The notes under the pieces: generated by a model
Told to the model about the DNA's origin: nothing
The model's database searches: none
The model's input: only the letters and a program-made list of their open reading frames with translations
Assembly (NCBI GenBank): GCA_002700305.1
Contig: PACZ01000008.1
Location: 44,213-108,212 of the forward strand
Direction of reading: 5' to 3'
DNA: 64,000 nt
From: Hyphomonas sp.
GTDB lineage: Bacteria > Pseudomonadota > Alphaproteobacteria > Caulobacterales > Hyphomonadaceae
Made by a program: the position numbers and the translations under genes
Part shown: one piece after another, positions 1 through 6,719 of the stretch
How the letters are laid out: each line of letters begins with the position of its first letter
Numbering within the stretch: position 1 is the first letter of the stretch

Positions 1-1
1 C

Positions 2-115
2 GTCCTGGCGCCTGTCTCGGCCCTGGCGGCCATGCCCCCACAGCCGGAAAATCCCAGTGAAGACAGTGTTCGCACTGGCAGCCTCGAGCTGCCTCCTGTA
101 AATCCTCACGGGTGA
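2..115 (+). CDS. C-terminal fragment of an upstream gene (possibly divergent polysaccharide deacetylase)
   Basis: The reading frame is open from the window edge to a TGA at 113-115 and encodes the last 37 residues of a protein that begins outside the window. The visible tail starts VLAPVSALAAMPPQPEN and is proline- and serine-rich at its end. In many alphaproteobacteria the gene directly before rppH is a divergent polysaccharide deacetylase (DUF610/YibQ type) whose C-terminus reads similarly (a Leu-x-Pro-Val-Ser-Ala stretch). That neighbour rule is the only basis for the name. The stop overlaps the rppH GTG start by GTGA, so translational coupling is likely. Confidence 0.45.
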   Translation, partial: VLAPVSALAAMPPQPENPSEDSVRTGSLELPPVNPHG

Positions 116-627
116 CACAGGTTAAGCAAGACCCCGACCGCTATCGCGCCAATGTCGGCCTGGCCCTCTTTTCGAAGGCCGGACACGTCTTCATTGGCCG
201 CCGTATCAATGGCCGCGGCTCCTTTCAGTGGCAGATGCCGCAGGGCGGGGTCGACAAGGGCGAAGACCCGGCCGAAGCGGCCCTGCGCGAGCTGGAGGAA
301 GAAGTCGGTGTGCCGGCCAAGCTGGTCGACACGCTGGAGGAAACCGAGGACTGGCTCTACTACGACTTTCCGCCGGACCTGAAGAAACGCCTGCCGGGGC
401 CATATCTCGGCCAGCGGCAGAAATGGTTCGCTTTCCGCTTCAAGGGATCTGACAGCGACGTCCGGCTGGACCGGCACACGCCGGAATTCGACGCCTGGCG
501 CTGGGCGCGGCTGGAAGAGACTCCGTCGCTTGTCGTGCCTTTCAAGCGCGCGGTCTATGCCGAAGTGGCTGTGCGGTTCGAACGCTGGACGGCGCCGGTC
601 CTCGGCGGCAAGGTGCCTCAGGGCTGA
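112..627 (+). CDS. rppH: RNA pyrophosphohydrolase (Nudix)
   Basis: This 171-residue Nudix hydrolase is of the RppH/NudH type, which removes pyrophosphate from the 5' triphosphate end of mRNAs and so opens them to RNase E decay; related enzymes hydrolyse dinucleoside polyphosphates. The Nudix box is complete: G45, E51, R59-E60-L61, E63-E64 and G66 fit GX5EX7REUXEEXGU. The N-terminus YRANVGLALF is the usual family opening, and the length matches the family. The start is GTG at 112, overlapping the previous stop by four bases. It is followed after 30 bases by an alpha/beta hydrolase on the same strand. Confidence 0.95.
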   Translation: MTQVKQDPDRYRANVGLALFSKAGHVFIGRRINGRGSFQWQMPQGGVDKGEDPAEAALRELEEEVGVPAKLVDTLEETEDWLYYDFPPDLKKRLPGPYLGQRQKWFAFRFKGSDSDVRLDRHTPEFDAWRWARLEETPSLVVPFKRAVYAEVAVRFERWTAPVLGGKVPQG

Positions 628-657
628 GGCCGGACACAGGCCAGAGGAGGGACGGGC

Positions 658-1434
658 ATGTCAAAGACCCTGTTGATGATTCACGGCGTCGGATGCGGCG
701 GCGATGTCTGGGACCGGATGATCCCGTTCTTTGAGGCGGACGGCTGGACGTGCGAAGCGCCGACCCTGTTTCCGGGCCGCCGGGTCAAATCGAATCCGCC
801 CCAGTCGCTCAGCGAACTCGGCATCGACGACTACATCTCTGCCATGTCTGCGAAGGCAAAAGAGATCGAGAAAGCGACCGGGGAGAAACCGGCCGTGATC
901 GGCCATTCCATGGGCGGCCTGATTGCGCAGGTTCTGGCCGAACGGGGAGATGTGTCGCAGGCTGTCTTCCTGACGCCCGCCCAGCCCAAGGGCTGCGCCG
1001 TGATCGGGCCGAGTGTGGCGATCACCTTCCTCAATATCCTGATCCAGCAGAACCGGAAGAAATCCTACAAGGTCTGGCGGACGGGCTTTGACTTCGGTGT
1101 GACGAACTGCGTGCCCAAGCGGCTGCGCGAAGACATCTATGCTGAGGCGCTTTACGATTCCGGAAAAGTCTATGGCGACCTGACCGACGGCGTGGAAGTC
1201 GACGAGTCGAAGGTCAAAATCCCGACCCTGACAATCGCGGCCGGCAAGGACCGGGCGACGCTGGCTTCCGCCGTCCGCAAGGTCGCCGAGAAATACAGCC
1301 GCGCGCCCGTCGCCGGTGATTTCCTGGAGTATCCGAAGAACGGGCACTGGATCGTCGATGAACCGGGAACGGACCAAGTAGCCGCCGACATTGCCAGCTG
1401 GCTGGAGCGCACACGTGCAAAGGAAACCGCATGA
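658..1434 (+). CDS. alpha/beta hydrolase
   Basis: A 258-residue cytoplasmic alpha/beta hydrolase. The nucleophile elbow GHSMGG is at residues 82-87 (Ser84), the oxyanion region is MIHGVGCGGDVW near the N-terminus, and a late NGHW motif supplies the likely catalytic His. There is no signal peptide. An AGAGGAGGG stretch just upstream is a strong ribosome-binding site for ATG 658. Its stop overlaps the next gene's ATG (ATGA at 1431-1434), and that gene overlaps a sulfotransferase in the same way, so the three are very probably co-translated. The substrate is unknown; family members act on esters, epoxides or haloalkanes. Confidence 0.85.
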   Translation: MSKTLLMIHGVGCGGDVWDRMIPFFEADGWTCEAPTLFPGRRVKSNPPQSLSELGIDDYISAMSAKAKEIEKATGEKPAVIGHSMGGLIAQVLAERGDVSQAVFLTPAQPKGCAVIGPSVAITFLNILIQQNRKKSYKVWRTGFDFGVTNCVPKRLREDIYAEALYDSGKVYGDLTDGVEVDESKVKIPTLTIAAGKDRATLASAVRKVAEKYSRAPVAGDFLEYPKNGHWIVDEPGTDQVAADIASWLERTRAKETA

Positions 1435-2360
1435 TGGAAGACGACGCCCACGGCGTTCATGATTATCTCACCGACCCGCGCAATGCGGACATCCTGATCT
1501 CGGTGAATGGCGACCTGAAGAAGCGGGACGAGGCGGTCGTCTCGGTTTTCGACAGCGGTTACATTCTGGGCGACGGCGTCTGGGAAGGTTTGCGTGTGAC
1601 GGATGGCGGTATCGCTTTCCTGCCGGAACATCTGAAACGCCTCTGGGCCGGGGCCAAGACGATAGACATGGACATCGGCCTGACAAAGGACGAGCTGACG
1701 GCGCGCCTGATGGGCTGTCTGAAGGCCAATGGCATGGATGATGGCGTGCATATCCGCCTGATGGTCACGCGCGGCATCAAGAAGACGCCGTATCAGGGGC
1801 CGCGTTTCACCATCACCAAACCGACCATTGTGATCATCCCGGAATACAAGACGCCGGTGCCTGAGATCGTGAACACGGGCGTGACGCTGTTCACGGTACA
1901 TGTGCGCCGGACAGGGCCTGCCGAGCAGGACCAGAAGCTGAATTCCCATTCGAAGCTCAACTGTATCCTCGCCTGTATCCAGGCCGACAAGGCAGGCGCC
2001 GACGAGGCGCTGATGCTGGACCCGGCCGGCTTTGTGGCAACTTGCAACTCCACCCATTTCTTCATCGTGCGAGACGGGGAAGTGTGGACCAGTCCGCCGG
2101 AATACTGTCTTGGCGGCATCACGCGCGGCAACATCATCCGGGTTTGCCGTGAGGCAGGCATTCCGGTGTTCGAGAAACGCTTCTCGCTGTTCGATGTCTA
2201 TTCGGCAGATGAAGCCTTCATCACCGGCACGTTTGCAGGTGTGACACCTGTGCGGGAAGTGGACGGGCGCAGCATCGAAACCATCGATGGCCCCATTTCG
2301 CAAAAGATCCGCGAAGCCTACAAGGCCCTGCAGGCCCGCAGCCTGACGCCGATCGCATGA
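1431..2360 (+). CDS. class IV (fold-type IV) PLP aminotransferase
   Basis: A 309-residue protein of the branched-chain/D-amino-acid aminotransferase and aminodeoxychorismate lyase superfamily. The N-terminal SVFDSGYILGDGVWEGLRV block is typical of fold-type IV enzymes. K175 in SHSKLN aligns with the PLP-binding lysine, and EALMLDPAGFVATCNSTHFF corresponds to the cofactor-binding Glu segment. Substrate cannot be read from sequence; a branched-chain or D-amino-acid transaminase is equally possible. It overlaps both its upstream hydrolase and downstream sulfotransferase by ATGA. A second ATG three bases later (1434) is a possible start. Confidence 0.88.
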   Translation: MMEDDAHGVHDYLTDPRNADILISVNGDLKKRDEAVVSVFDSGYILGDGVWEGLRVTDGGIAFLPEHLKRLWAGAKTIDMDIGLTKDELTARLMGCLKANGMDDGVHIRLMVTRGIKKTPYQGPRFTITKPTIVIIPEYKTPVPEIVNTGVTLFTVHVRRTGPAEQDQKLNSHSKLNCILACIQADKAGADEALMLDPAGFVATCNSTHFFIVRDGEVWTSPPEYCLGGITRGNIIRVCREAGIPVFEKRFSLFDVYSADEAFITGTFAGVTPVREVDGRSIETIDGPISQKIREAYKALQARSLTPIA

Positions 2361-3097
2361 GCGTGGACATGACACAGACGATCCGGATCGCCATGTGGTC
2401 CGGCCCGCGCAACATGTCGACCACGATGATGCGCAGCTTCGGCGCGCGGCCGGAAGCCGTCTGCGTGGACGAGCCTTTCTATGCGGCCTGGCTGGCCGCG
2501 GCGGGGGAGGTGCACCCGATGCAGGAAGAGATCCTCGCCTCGCAATCGTCAGACCCGGCTGCTGTGGCGAGTGAATTGCTGGCGCCTTTGCCGCCGGGCA
2601 AGACGCTGCAATACCAGAAGCAGATGACCCACCACATGCTGGACAGCTTTCCGCTGGATTGGGTAAGCGGCCTGCGTCATGCGTTTCTTGTGCGCCACCC
2701 GGGCCGGGTGATCGCGTCCTATACGAAGAAAATGGGCGATGTCAGCCTCGACGCCATCGGCGTGCCCCAGCAGGAACGGCTCTATCGGGAGATCACCGAG
2801 CGGACGGGCAAGGCCCCACCGGTTGTGGACTCGGACCAGCTGCTGGCCGACCCGCCTGAAGTGCTGCCGCGTCTCTGCGACGCGCTCGGTATCGACTGGG
2901 ATCCGGCCATGCTTGGCTGGGCACCGGGCGTGAAACCTGAAGACGGTGCCTGGGCGCCGCACTGGTATGACGCGGTCTGGAAATCCTCAGGTTTTGGCGC
3001 GCCGCCGGGACCGCTGCCGGAGCACACCGGCAAGGCTGCGGACATTGAAAAAGAGGCGCTCGAAAGTTACGAGCGCCTCCTCAAAAATCACGTTTAA
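2357..3097 (+). CDS. sulfotransferase-like protein
   Basis: A 246-residue P-loop protein of the sulfotransferase superfamily. The N-terminal SGPRNMSTTMMRSFG (about residues 14-28) is the modified P-loop that in sulfotransferases binds the 5'-phosphosulfate of PAPS, and HAFLVRHPGRVIASY contains the conserved Arg-His-Pro of the 3'-phosphate region. This type is commonly encoded next to a class IV aminotransferase in alphaproteobacteria, but the acceptor is unknown. Its last codons contain a 10-bp hairpin that looks like the terminator of the opposing folE gene. Start ATG 2357 overlaps the aminotransferase stop; an internal ATG at 2369 is an alternative. Confidence 0.8.
   Translation: MSVDMTQTIRIAMWSGPRNMSTTMMRSFGARPEAVCVDEPFYAAWLAAAGEVHPMQEEILASQSSDPAAVASELLAPLPPGKTLQYQKQMTHHMLDSFPLDWVSGLRHAFLVRHPGRVIASYTKKMGDVSLDAIGVPQQERLYREITERTGKAPPVVDSDQLLADPPEVLPRLCDALGIDWDPAMLGWAPGVKPEDGAWAPHWYDAVWKSSGFGAPPGPLPEHTGKAADIEKEALESYERLLKNHV
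3048..3079 (-). terminator. intrinsic terminator for folE, inside the sulfotransferase CDS
   Basis: On the minus strand GAGGCGCTCG, a 7-base loop, and CGAGCGCCTC form a perfect 10-bp stem (3053-3079) followed directly by TTTTT (3052-3048). It lies 36 bases past the folE stop. On the plus strand no T-run follows, so it should stop only folE transcription. The stem is also the coding sequence for the end of the sulfotransferase. Confidence 0.8.
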
Positions 3098-3114
3098 AAC
3101 GGTGGCTTCCAGCC

Positions 3115-3738
3115 TCAGCCGCGGCCGGTCATCCGCAGGAAGCGGTTGCGCAGGTCTGCGTCCGATTTGAAGACGCCAGTGAACTGGGTCGTGATCGTGG
3201 ACACATCCTTGTGGTGCACGCCGCGGGTCGACATGCACTCATGCACCGCGTCGATCAGGACGGCCGTACCCATCGGGGCGAGGCTTTCGGTGATGGCGTC
3301 GCAGATCTGGGACGTCATGGTCTCCTGCGTCTGCAGGCGCTTGGAGAAGATCTCCACCACGCGGGCCAGTTTGGAGATGCCGACCACCGCTTCGGTCGGC
3401 ATGTAGGCGACATAGGCCTTGCCGAGGAAGGGCGCCATATGGTGCTCGCAATGGCTCTCGACATCGATGTCGCGCAGCATGACGATGTCGTCATAGCCCT
3501 GTACATCCTCGAACGTGCGCGAGAGGTATTTCACTGGGTCTTCGGTATAGCCGGAGAACCATTCCTTGTAGGCGTTGACCACACGCTTCGGCGTATCGAT
3601 CAGGCCTTCACGGGCCGGGTCGTCGCCGGCCCACGCGATCAGCGTGCGAACCGCTTCTTCGGCTTCTTCGCGGGATGGGCGTTTCACGTTTTCCGCGCGC
3701 GCAATTTCATTCTTAGGTGTGATGGCGTCCATTGCCAT
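3115..3738 (-). CDS. folE: GTP cyclohydrolase I
   Basis: This 207-residue enzyme converts GTP to 7,8-dihydroneopterin triphosphate, the first step of tetrahydrofolate (and pterin) synthesis; it acts as a cytoplasmic toroidal homodecamer. Zinc ligands are visible: C97 and H100 in SHCEHH (95-100) and C168 in ECMSTRGVHH. The substrate-binding and dimer segments KAYVAYMP and GISKLARVV are present. Length is normal for the bacterial zinc-type enzyme. ATG 3738 is preceded by a GAAGGA ribosome-binding site; a second ATG lies two codons in. The gene is divergent from cysS, with the cysS leader region between them. Confidence 0.97.
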   Translation of the reverse strand: MAMDAITPKNEIARAENVKRPSREEAEEAVRTLIAWAGDDPAREGLIDTPKRVVNAYKEWFSGYTEDPVKYLSRTFEDVQGYDDIVMLRDIDVESHCEHHMAPFLGKAYVAYMPTEAVVGISKLARVVEIFSKRLQTQETMTSQICDAITESLAPMGTAVLIDAVHECMSTRGVHHKDVSTITTQFTGVFKSDADLRNRFLRMTGRG

Positions 3739-3965
3739 GTTTGGAGTCCTTCGACTGAGGGACGGGGGTCGAGCCGGGGCGTCCCTTGAAGGTCTCTTAC
3801 GCCTTCTGCCCGGACTTAACGCCCGCCCGGAGTTTGTACCCTCAGGGCGATAATGAGGAACATAAGGGTCATAAGGCCCGGTTTCCAGCGGATTCTACGG
3901 TTACGGCGCGGAAGTGGATCAGCCTCCCGTTGCTTTTCGCTGCGTTAACTGGTACCGCCCGGCGC
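3739..3965. other. folE-cysS intergenic region, non-coding part
   Basis: This stretch holds the promoters for divergent folE and for the cysS leader. Nothing protein-like is convincing here: frames are short and have no ribosome-binding site. TTGCTT (3930-3935) followed 17 bases later by TACCGC (3953-3958) is a weak promoter candidate that would place transcription start close to the ATG at 3966. Confidence 0.35.
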
Positions 3966-4016
3966 ATGTTCGTGCCCGCGTCTGTCCTCTGTCGCCCTTG
4001 CTGTTGTTGCCGCTGA
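3966..4016 (+). CDS. putative cysteine leader peptide of cysS
   Basis: A 16-codon ORF encoding MFVPASVLCRPCCCCR lies 78 bases upstream of cysS. Five of 16 residues are Cys, including four consecutive Cys codons just before the last Arg and the TGA. This is the classic layout of a ribosome-stalling leader peptide whose translation senses charged tRNA, here the very product of the downstream gene. No Shine-Dalgarno is visible; several alphaproteobacterial leader peptides (for example rhizobial trpL) are translated from leaderless transcripts, which would fit the weak promoter spacing. Inferred, not known; a chance Cys run is possible. Confidence 0.5.
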   Translation: MFVPASVLCRPCCCCR

Positions 4017-4055
4017 GGCCACAACGCGCCATTAGGGCTGTCAAACGCTGACCCT
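4003..4055 (+). promoter_or_regulatory. candidate attenuator hairpins between cysS leader peptide and cysS
   Basis: GTTGTTGCC (4003-4011) pairs with GGCCACAAC (4017-4025) around a 5-base loop that is the Arg/stop region of the leader ORF; one T-C mismatch interrupts nine positions. Thus the hairpin lies on the last Cys codons, and a ribosome paused there would melt it. A second hairpin follows at 4034-4055 (AGG and GTCA pairing with TGAC and CCT). Neither is followed by a T-run, so if the element works it would be through Rho or by controlling cysS translation rather than intrinsic termination. Confidence 0.4.
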
Positions 4056-4094
4056 GCCGGAAATTTCCCGAACACACCCGATCCAGAGACCCAC

Positions 4095-5480
4095 ATGACC
4101 ATCCGCCTTTACGACACCGCTGCGCGTGAAAAACGCGTTTTCGAGCCGCAGGACCCCAAACGCGTGACGATGTATGTCTGCGGCCCCACGGTCTATAATT
4201 ACGCCCATATCGGCAATGCGCGTCCGCCCATCGTGTTCGATGTGCTGCGCCGCCTGCTGATCCGCACCTATGGCGCGGAGGCCGTCGTCTATGCCCGCAA
4301 CATCACGGACATCGAGGACAAGATCATCAAAGCCTCGCTGGAGACCGGCGCGCCGATCGCGGACATCACCAAGAAGTTCGCCGAAATCTACAATGCCGAC
4401 ACCACCGCACTGAACGTGATGGCGCCGACCATCGAGCCCTGGGCGACGGGCCATGTGCCCGAGATGATCGACATGATCGAGAAGCTTGTCCGCCGCGGCT
4501 ATGCCTATGTCGGCAAGGAGGGCGTCTGGTTCTCCGTCAAGCAGATGAAGGATTATGGCAAACTGTCCGGCCGGAAGCTGGAAGACAATGAGGCCGGCGC
4601 CCGCGTCGAAGTCGACGCCGACAAGCGCGACCCGGCCGACTTTGCGCTCTGGAAATTTGCGAAGCCCGGCGAGCCGGAAGACGCGATCTGGGACAGCCCG
4701 TGGGGCAGGGGACGTCCCGGCTGGCACATCGAATGCTCCGCCATGGCGGCCAAGCATCTTGGCAAGACGATCGACATTCATGGCGGCGGCATCGACCTGC
4801 AATTCCCGCATCACGAGAACGAAATCGCCCAGTCCGAATGCGCCCACGGCGAGGTGATGGCGAACTACTGGCTGCACAATGGCTTCCTCGACATGGGCGG
4901 GGAGAAGATGTCGAAATCGCTCGGCAATGTCGTGCTCATGCATGACCTGCTGAAGCAATGGCCGGGTGAAGTGCTGCGCTTCGCCATGCTGAGCGGACAT
5001 TACCGCGCGCCGCTCGACTGGACCGAAGACCTGCTGAAACAGGCGAAAGTCACGCTTGACCGGATCTATGGCGCGTTGCGCCGTGTGTGGGATGCCGAGG
5101 GCGGCGAGGCCCGTGACACGGGCGTTGTGCGTGCGCTGGAAGACGATCTCAACACGCCGGAAGCGCTGGCTGAACTCTCCCGTCTGGCGGGTGAAGCCAA
5201 CACGGCCGCCGACCAGAAAGACGCCGCCGCAATGGCCAATGCGAAAGCAAACCTGCTGGGCGCCGGCAAGCTTCTGGGCCTGCTGACGCTGACCCCGAAA
5301 GACTGGGAACAGGGCGGGGACAATGACGAAAACGCCCGCATCGATGCGCTGGTTCAGGCCCGGGTCGATGCCCGCGCCAACAAGGACTGGGCCGAGGCCG
5401 ACCGTATCCGCAATGAACTCGCCGCCGAAGGCATCGAGATCATGGACGGGGCAGGCGGCTCGACCTGGCGCCGGGTGTAA
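4095..5480 (+). CDS. cysS: cysteinyl-tRNA synthetase
   Basis: A 461-residue class I aminoacyl-tRNA synthetase that charges tRNA-Cys. The ATP-binding HIGH motif is HIGN at residues 38-41 and KMSKS is at 271-275. C29 in VCGPTVYN, plus HIECSAM and FPHHENEIAQSE, carry the zinc ligands that select cysteine. The C-terminal part (DALVQARVDARANKDWAEAD) is the DALR-type anticodon-binding region. Length matches bacterial CysRS. No strong ribosome-binding site is seen before ATG 4095, and a Cys-rich mini-ORF precedes it, so translation may be conditional. Confidence 0.97.
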   Translation: MTIRLYDTAAREKRVFEPQDPKRVTMYVCGPTVYNYAHIGNARPPIVFDVLRRLLIRTYGAEAVVYARNITDIEDKIIKASLETGAPIADITKKFAEIYNADTTALNVMAPTIEPWATGHVPEMIDMIEKLVRRGYAYVGKEGVWFSVKQMKDYGKLSGRKLEDNEAGARVEVDADKRDPADFALWKFAKPGEPEDAIWDSPWGRGRPGWHIECSAMAAKHLGKTIDIHGGGIDLQFPHHENEIAQSECAHGEVMANYWLHNGFLDMGGEKMSKSLGNVVLMHDLLKQWPGEVLRFAMLSGHYRAPLDWTEDLLKQAKVTLDRIYGALRRVWDAEGGEARDTGVVRALEDDLNTPEALAELSRLAGEANTAADQKDAAAMANAKANLLGAGKLLGLLTLTPKDWEQGGDNDENARIDALVQARVDARANKDWAEADRIRNELAAEGIEIMDGAGGSTWRRV

Positions 5481-5490
5481 GGATGCCAGA

Positions 5491-5524
5491 TGCCCTTTCG
5501 CCGCCTTGCGCTGGCGGAAGGGCA
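5491..5524. repeat. 12-bp inverted repeat after cysS
   Basis: TGCCCTTTCGCC (5491-5502) and GGCGGAAGGGCA (5513-5524) form a 12-bp stem with one T-G pair and a 10-base loop, starting 10 bases after the cysS stop. No T-run follows on either strand, so it is probably a processing or stabilising hairpin between cysS and the scaffold gene rather than a terminator. Confidence 0.6.
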
Positions 5525-5541
5525 GGGCCATCTTCCGCGCG

Positions 5542-6000
5542 ATGAGCGAGCTTTACCACAACCGCATTCTCGAACTGGCTGCCGAGATCCCGCATGTCGG
5601 CCGGCTGGCCGATGCCGAAGGCTCTGTGACCAAGGTCTCCCGCGTCTGCGGATCGGTCGTGCATGTCGACCTGAAGCTGGACGAGGCAGGCGAGACCGTC
5701 ACGGAAATTGCTGTCGATCCAAAGGCTTGCGCCCTCGGGCAGGCGGCAACGTCGATCCTGGCCGAACACGCCCCCGGAGCGCCGATCTCCGAGATCATCG
5801 CCACGTGTGATGCCCTGAAAGCCATGCTGAAAGACGGCGGCCCGCCGCCCGAAGGACGGTTCTGGGAACTGCGCCACCTCGAGCCTGTGGCCGATTACCC
5901 GCCCCGCCACGCCTCCACCATGCTCGCCTTCGAGGCCGCTGTGGCCGCCATTGAAGAGGCGCTGCAGAAGCGCGCCGCCGCCCGTGAAGCCGCCGAATAA
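5542..6000 (+). CDS. NifU/IscU-like iron-sulfur scaffold protein
   Basis: A 152-residue protein resembling the NifU N-terminal (IscU/SufU) scaffold fold, which builds Fe-S clusters before transfer to apoproteins. Two candidate ligand cysteines are visible, in RVCGSVVHVDL and PKACALGQAAT. The third position, which in scaffolds is the Cys near an Arg-His pair, reads PPRHASTML, so the third Cys is replaced by Ala; classical cluster assembly is therefore uncertain. In alphaproteobacteria this gene type commonly sits just before yidD. ATG 5542 was chosen because the protein starts MSELYHNRILELA as relatives do; upstream in-frame starts would run into cysS. Confidence 0.78.
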   Translation: MSELYHNRILELAAEIPHVGRLADAEGSVTKVSRVCGSVVHVDLKLDEAGETVTEIAVDPKACALGQAATSILAEHAPGAPISEIIATCDALKAMLKDGGPPPEGRFWELRHLEPVADYPPRHASTMLAFEAAVAAIEEALQKRAAAREAAE

Positions 6001-6331
6001 CAGCCTCCGCCACCGGGCCGCCTATGCGCTGCTCTGGGTCTACAAGCATGGGCCGAGCCAGGTGATGTGGGCCTTCGGCGCGCGGTGCCAGCATACGCCA
6101 ACCTGTAGTGAGTACGGGGCCGAATGCGTCTCCCGCTTCGGCTGGTGGCCGGGGTTCTGGATGACGCTGGCGCGGTTCCTGCGCTGCCGTCCGGGCGGCA
6201 CGATGGGCTGCGACCCGCCGCCGGAGACAAAGCCTGACATCCCGTTCTGGCAACCCTGGCGCTATGGCGACTGGAGCGGGCGCAGCATGGGCCAGGCGTG
6301 CAAGCCAGTTGAAAACAATCCGGAGGGATGA
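5984..6331 (+). CDS. yidD: membrane protein insertion efficiency factor YidD
   Basis: A 115-residue YidD-family protein, which assists YidC-dependent insertion of inner-membrane proteins. The family signature is clear: CQHTPTCSEYG followed by an amphipathic helix, then RFLRCRPGGTMGCDPPP, with the conserved cysteines and the Gly-x-Asp-x-x-Pro end. The GTG at 5984 gives the usual N-terminus (RAAYALLWVYKHG); it overlaps the preceding scaffold gene by 17 bases. An in-frame TTG at 5951 is a weaker alternative. The family is normally 70-120 residues. Confidence 0.9.
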   Translation: MKPPNNSLRHRAAYALLWVYKHGPSQVMWAFGARCQHTPTCSEYGAECVSRFGWWPGFWMTLARFLRCRPGGTMGCDPPPETKPDIPFWQPWRYGDWSGRSMGQACKPVENNPEG

Positions 6332-6337
6332 CATATC
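6309..6337 (+). promoter_or_regulatory. candidate promoter for the thrS leader transcript
   Basis: TTGAAA (6309-6314), a 17-base spacer and CATATC (6332-6337) lie at the end of yidD, and the ATG of a Thr-rich mini-ORF begins seven bases past the -10 (6344). Transcription would begin at or next to that ATG, giving a leaderless leader-peptide mRNA. Only the -35 is a good match, so this is tentative. Confidence 0.35.
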
Positions 6338-6343
6338 ACCGGC

Positions 6344-6397
6344 ATGCATTTTCGTCTGATCACCGCGCTGACCACACGAACCCGCCGGGGTGCCTGA
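6344..6397 (+). CDS. putative threonine-rich leader peptide of thrS
   Basis: A 17-codon ORF encoding MHFRLITALTTRTRRGA; four of seven residues from position 7 to 13 are Thr. It sits 322 bases upstream of thrS, whose product charges tRNA-Thr, so it could sense threonyl-tRNA shortage as E. coli thrL does for the thr operon. No Shine-Dalgarno precedes it at normal distance (GGAGGG is 16 bases away), but a promoter-like sequence would make the message leaderless. Its counterpart before cysS, only 2.4 kb away, raises the odds. Thr enrichment is less extreme than for the Cys peptide. Confidence 0.35.
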   Translation: MHFRLITALTTRTRRGA

Positions 6398-6719
6398 CGC
6401 GCCTTCGGCCCGCACACCTGTGCGCGCCCGCCTCATGCACCCGCCAAAAGCCCAAAACCGAGCCCTGAATGGTGCAGCCTGAAACGTGCGTCCGGTCCGG
6501 CCGGAACACCCTCAACAGGACCTTCTATACACCGTCTATGGACCATCTATGGCTCATCCCCTTCCCGGAAGCCGCCTGACTGCAGCCCGCCCGTTTTGAG
6601 GGTGGGAAAAGCGGTAAAGAAGCGCTAAGCAAGCCGCCGCATAAGGCATTCACAAAAGGCATTCCGGGCCCCTGGAGTTTGCGCCCCGCGCGGGCGACCG
6701 AAATCGAAGAAGAAGACCG
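6398..6719 (+). promoter_or_regulatory. thrS untranslated leader with hairpins
   Basis: This gene-free stretch holds several foldable elements. GGCCCGCAC (6407-6415) and GTGCGCGCC (6420-6428) form a GC-rich hairpin with one mismatch. The leader-ORF end GGGTGCCTGA (6388-6397) can pair with TCATGCACCC (6432-6441), enclosing that hairpin, so a ribosome on the leader ORF would block it. CCCGCCC (6586-6592) and GGGTGGG (6600-6606) form another hairpin. The 9-mer AAGGCATTC occurs twice near 6642 and 6657. None of the hairpins has a following T-run. GAAGAAGAAG just before ATG 6720 is the only ribosome-binding-like sequence. Confidence 0.35.

Noticed and set aside
4041..5531. Long minus-strand open frame of 496 codons over cysS
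   Set aside because: It is the mirror of a clear CysRS coding sequence with complete motifs; high-GC codon bias keeps the opposite frame open. Protein sequence is Arg/His-rich without family features.
6586..6606. CCCGCCC/GGGTGGG hairpin as an intrinsic terminator before thrS
   Set aside because: It is followed by AAAAGCGG on the plus strand; there is no T-run in that direction.
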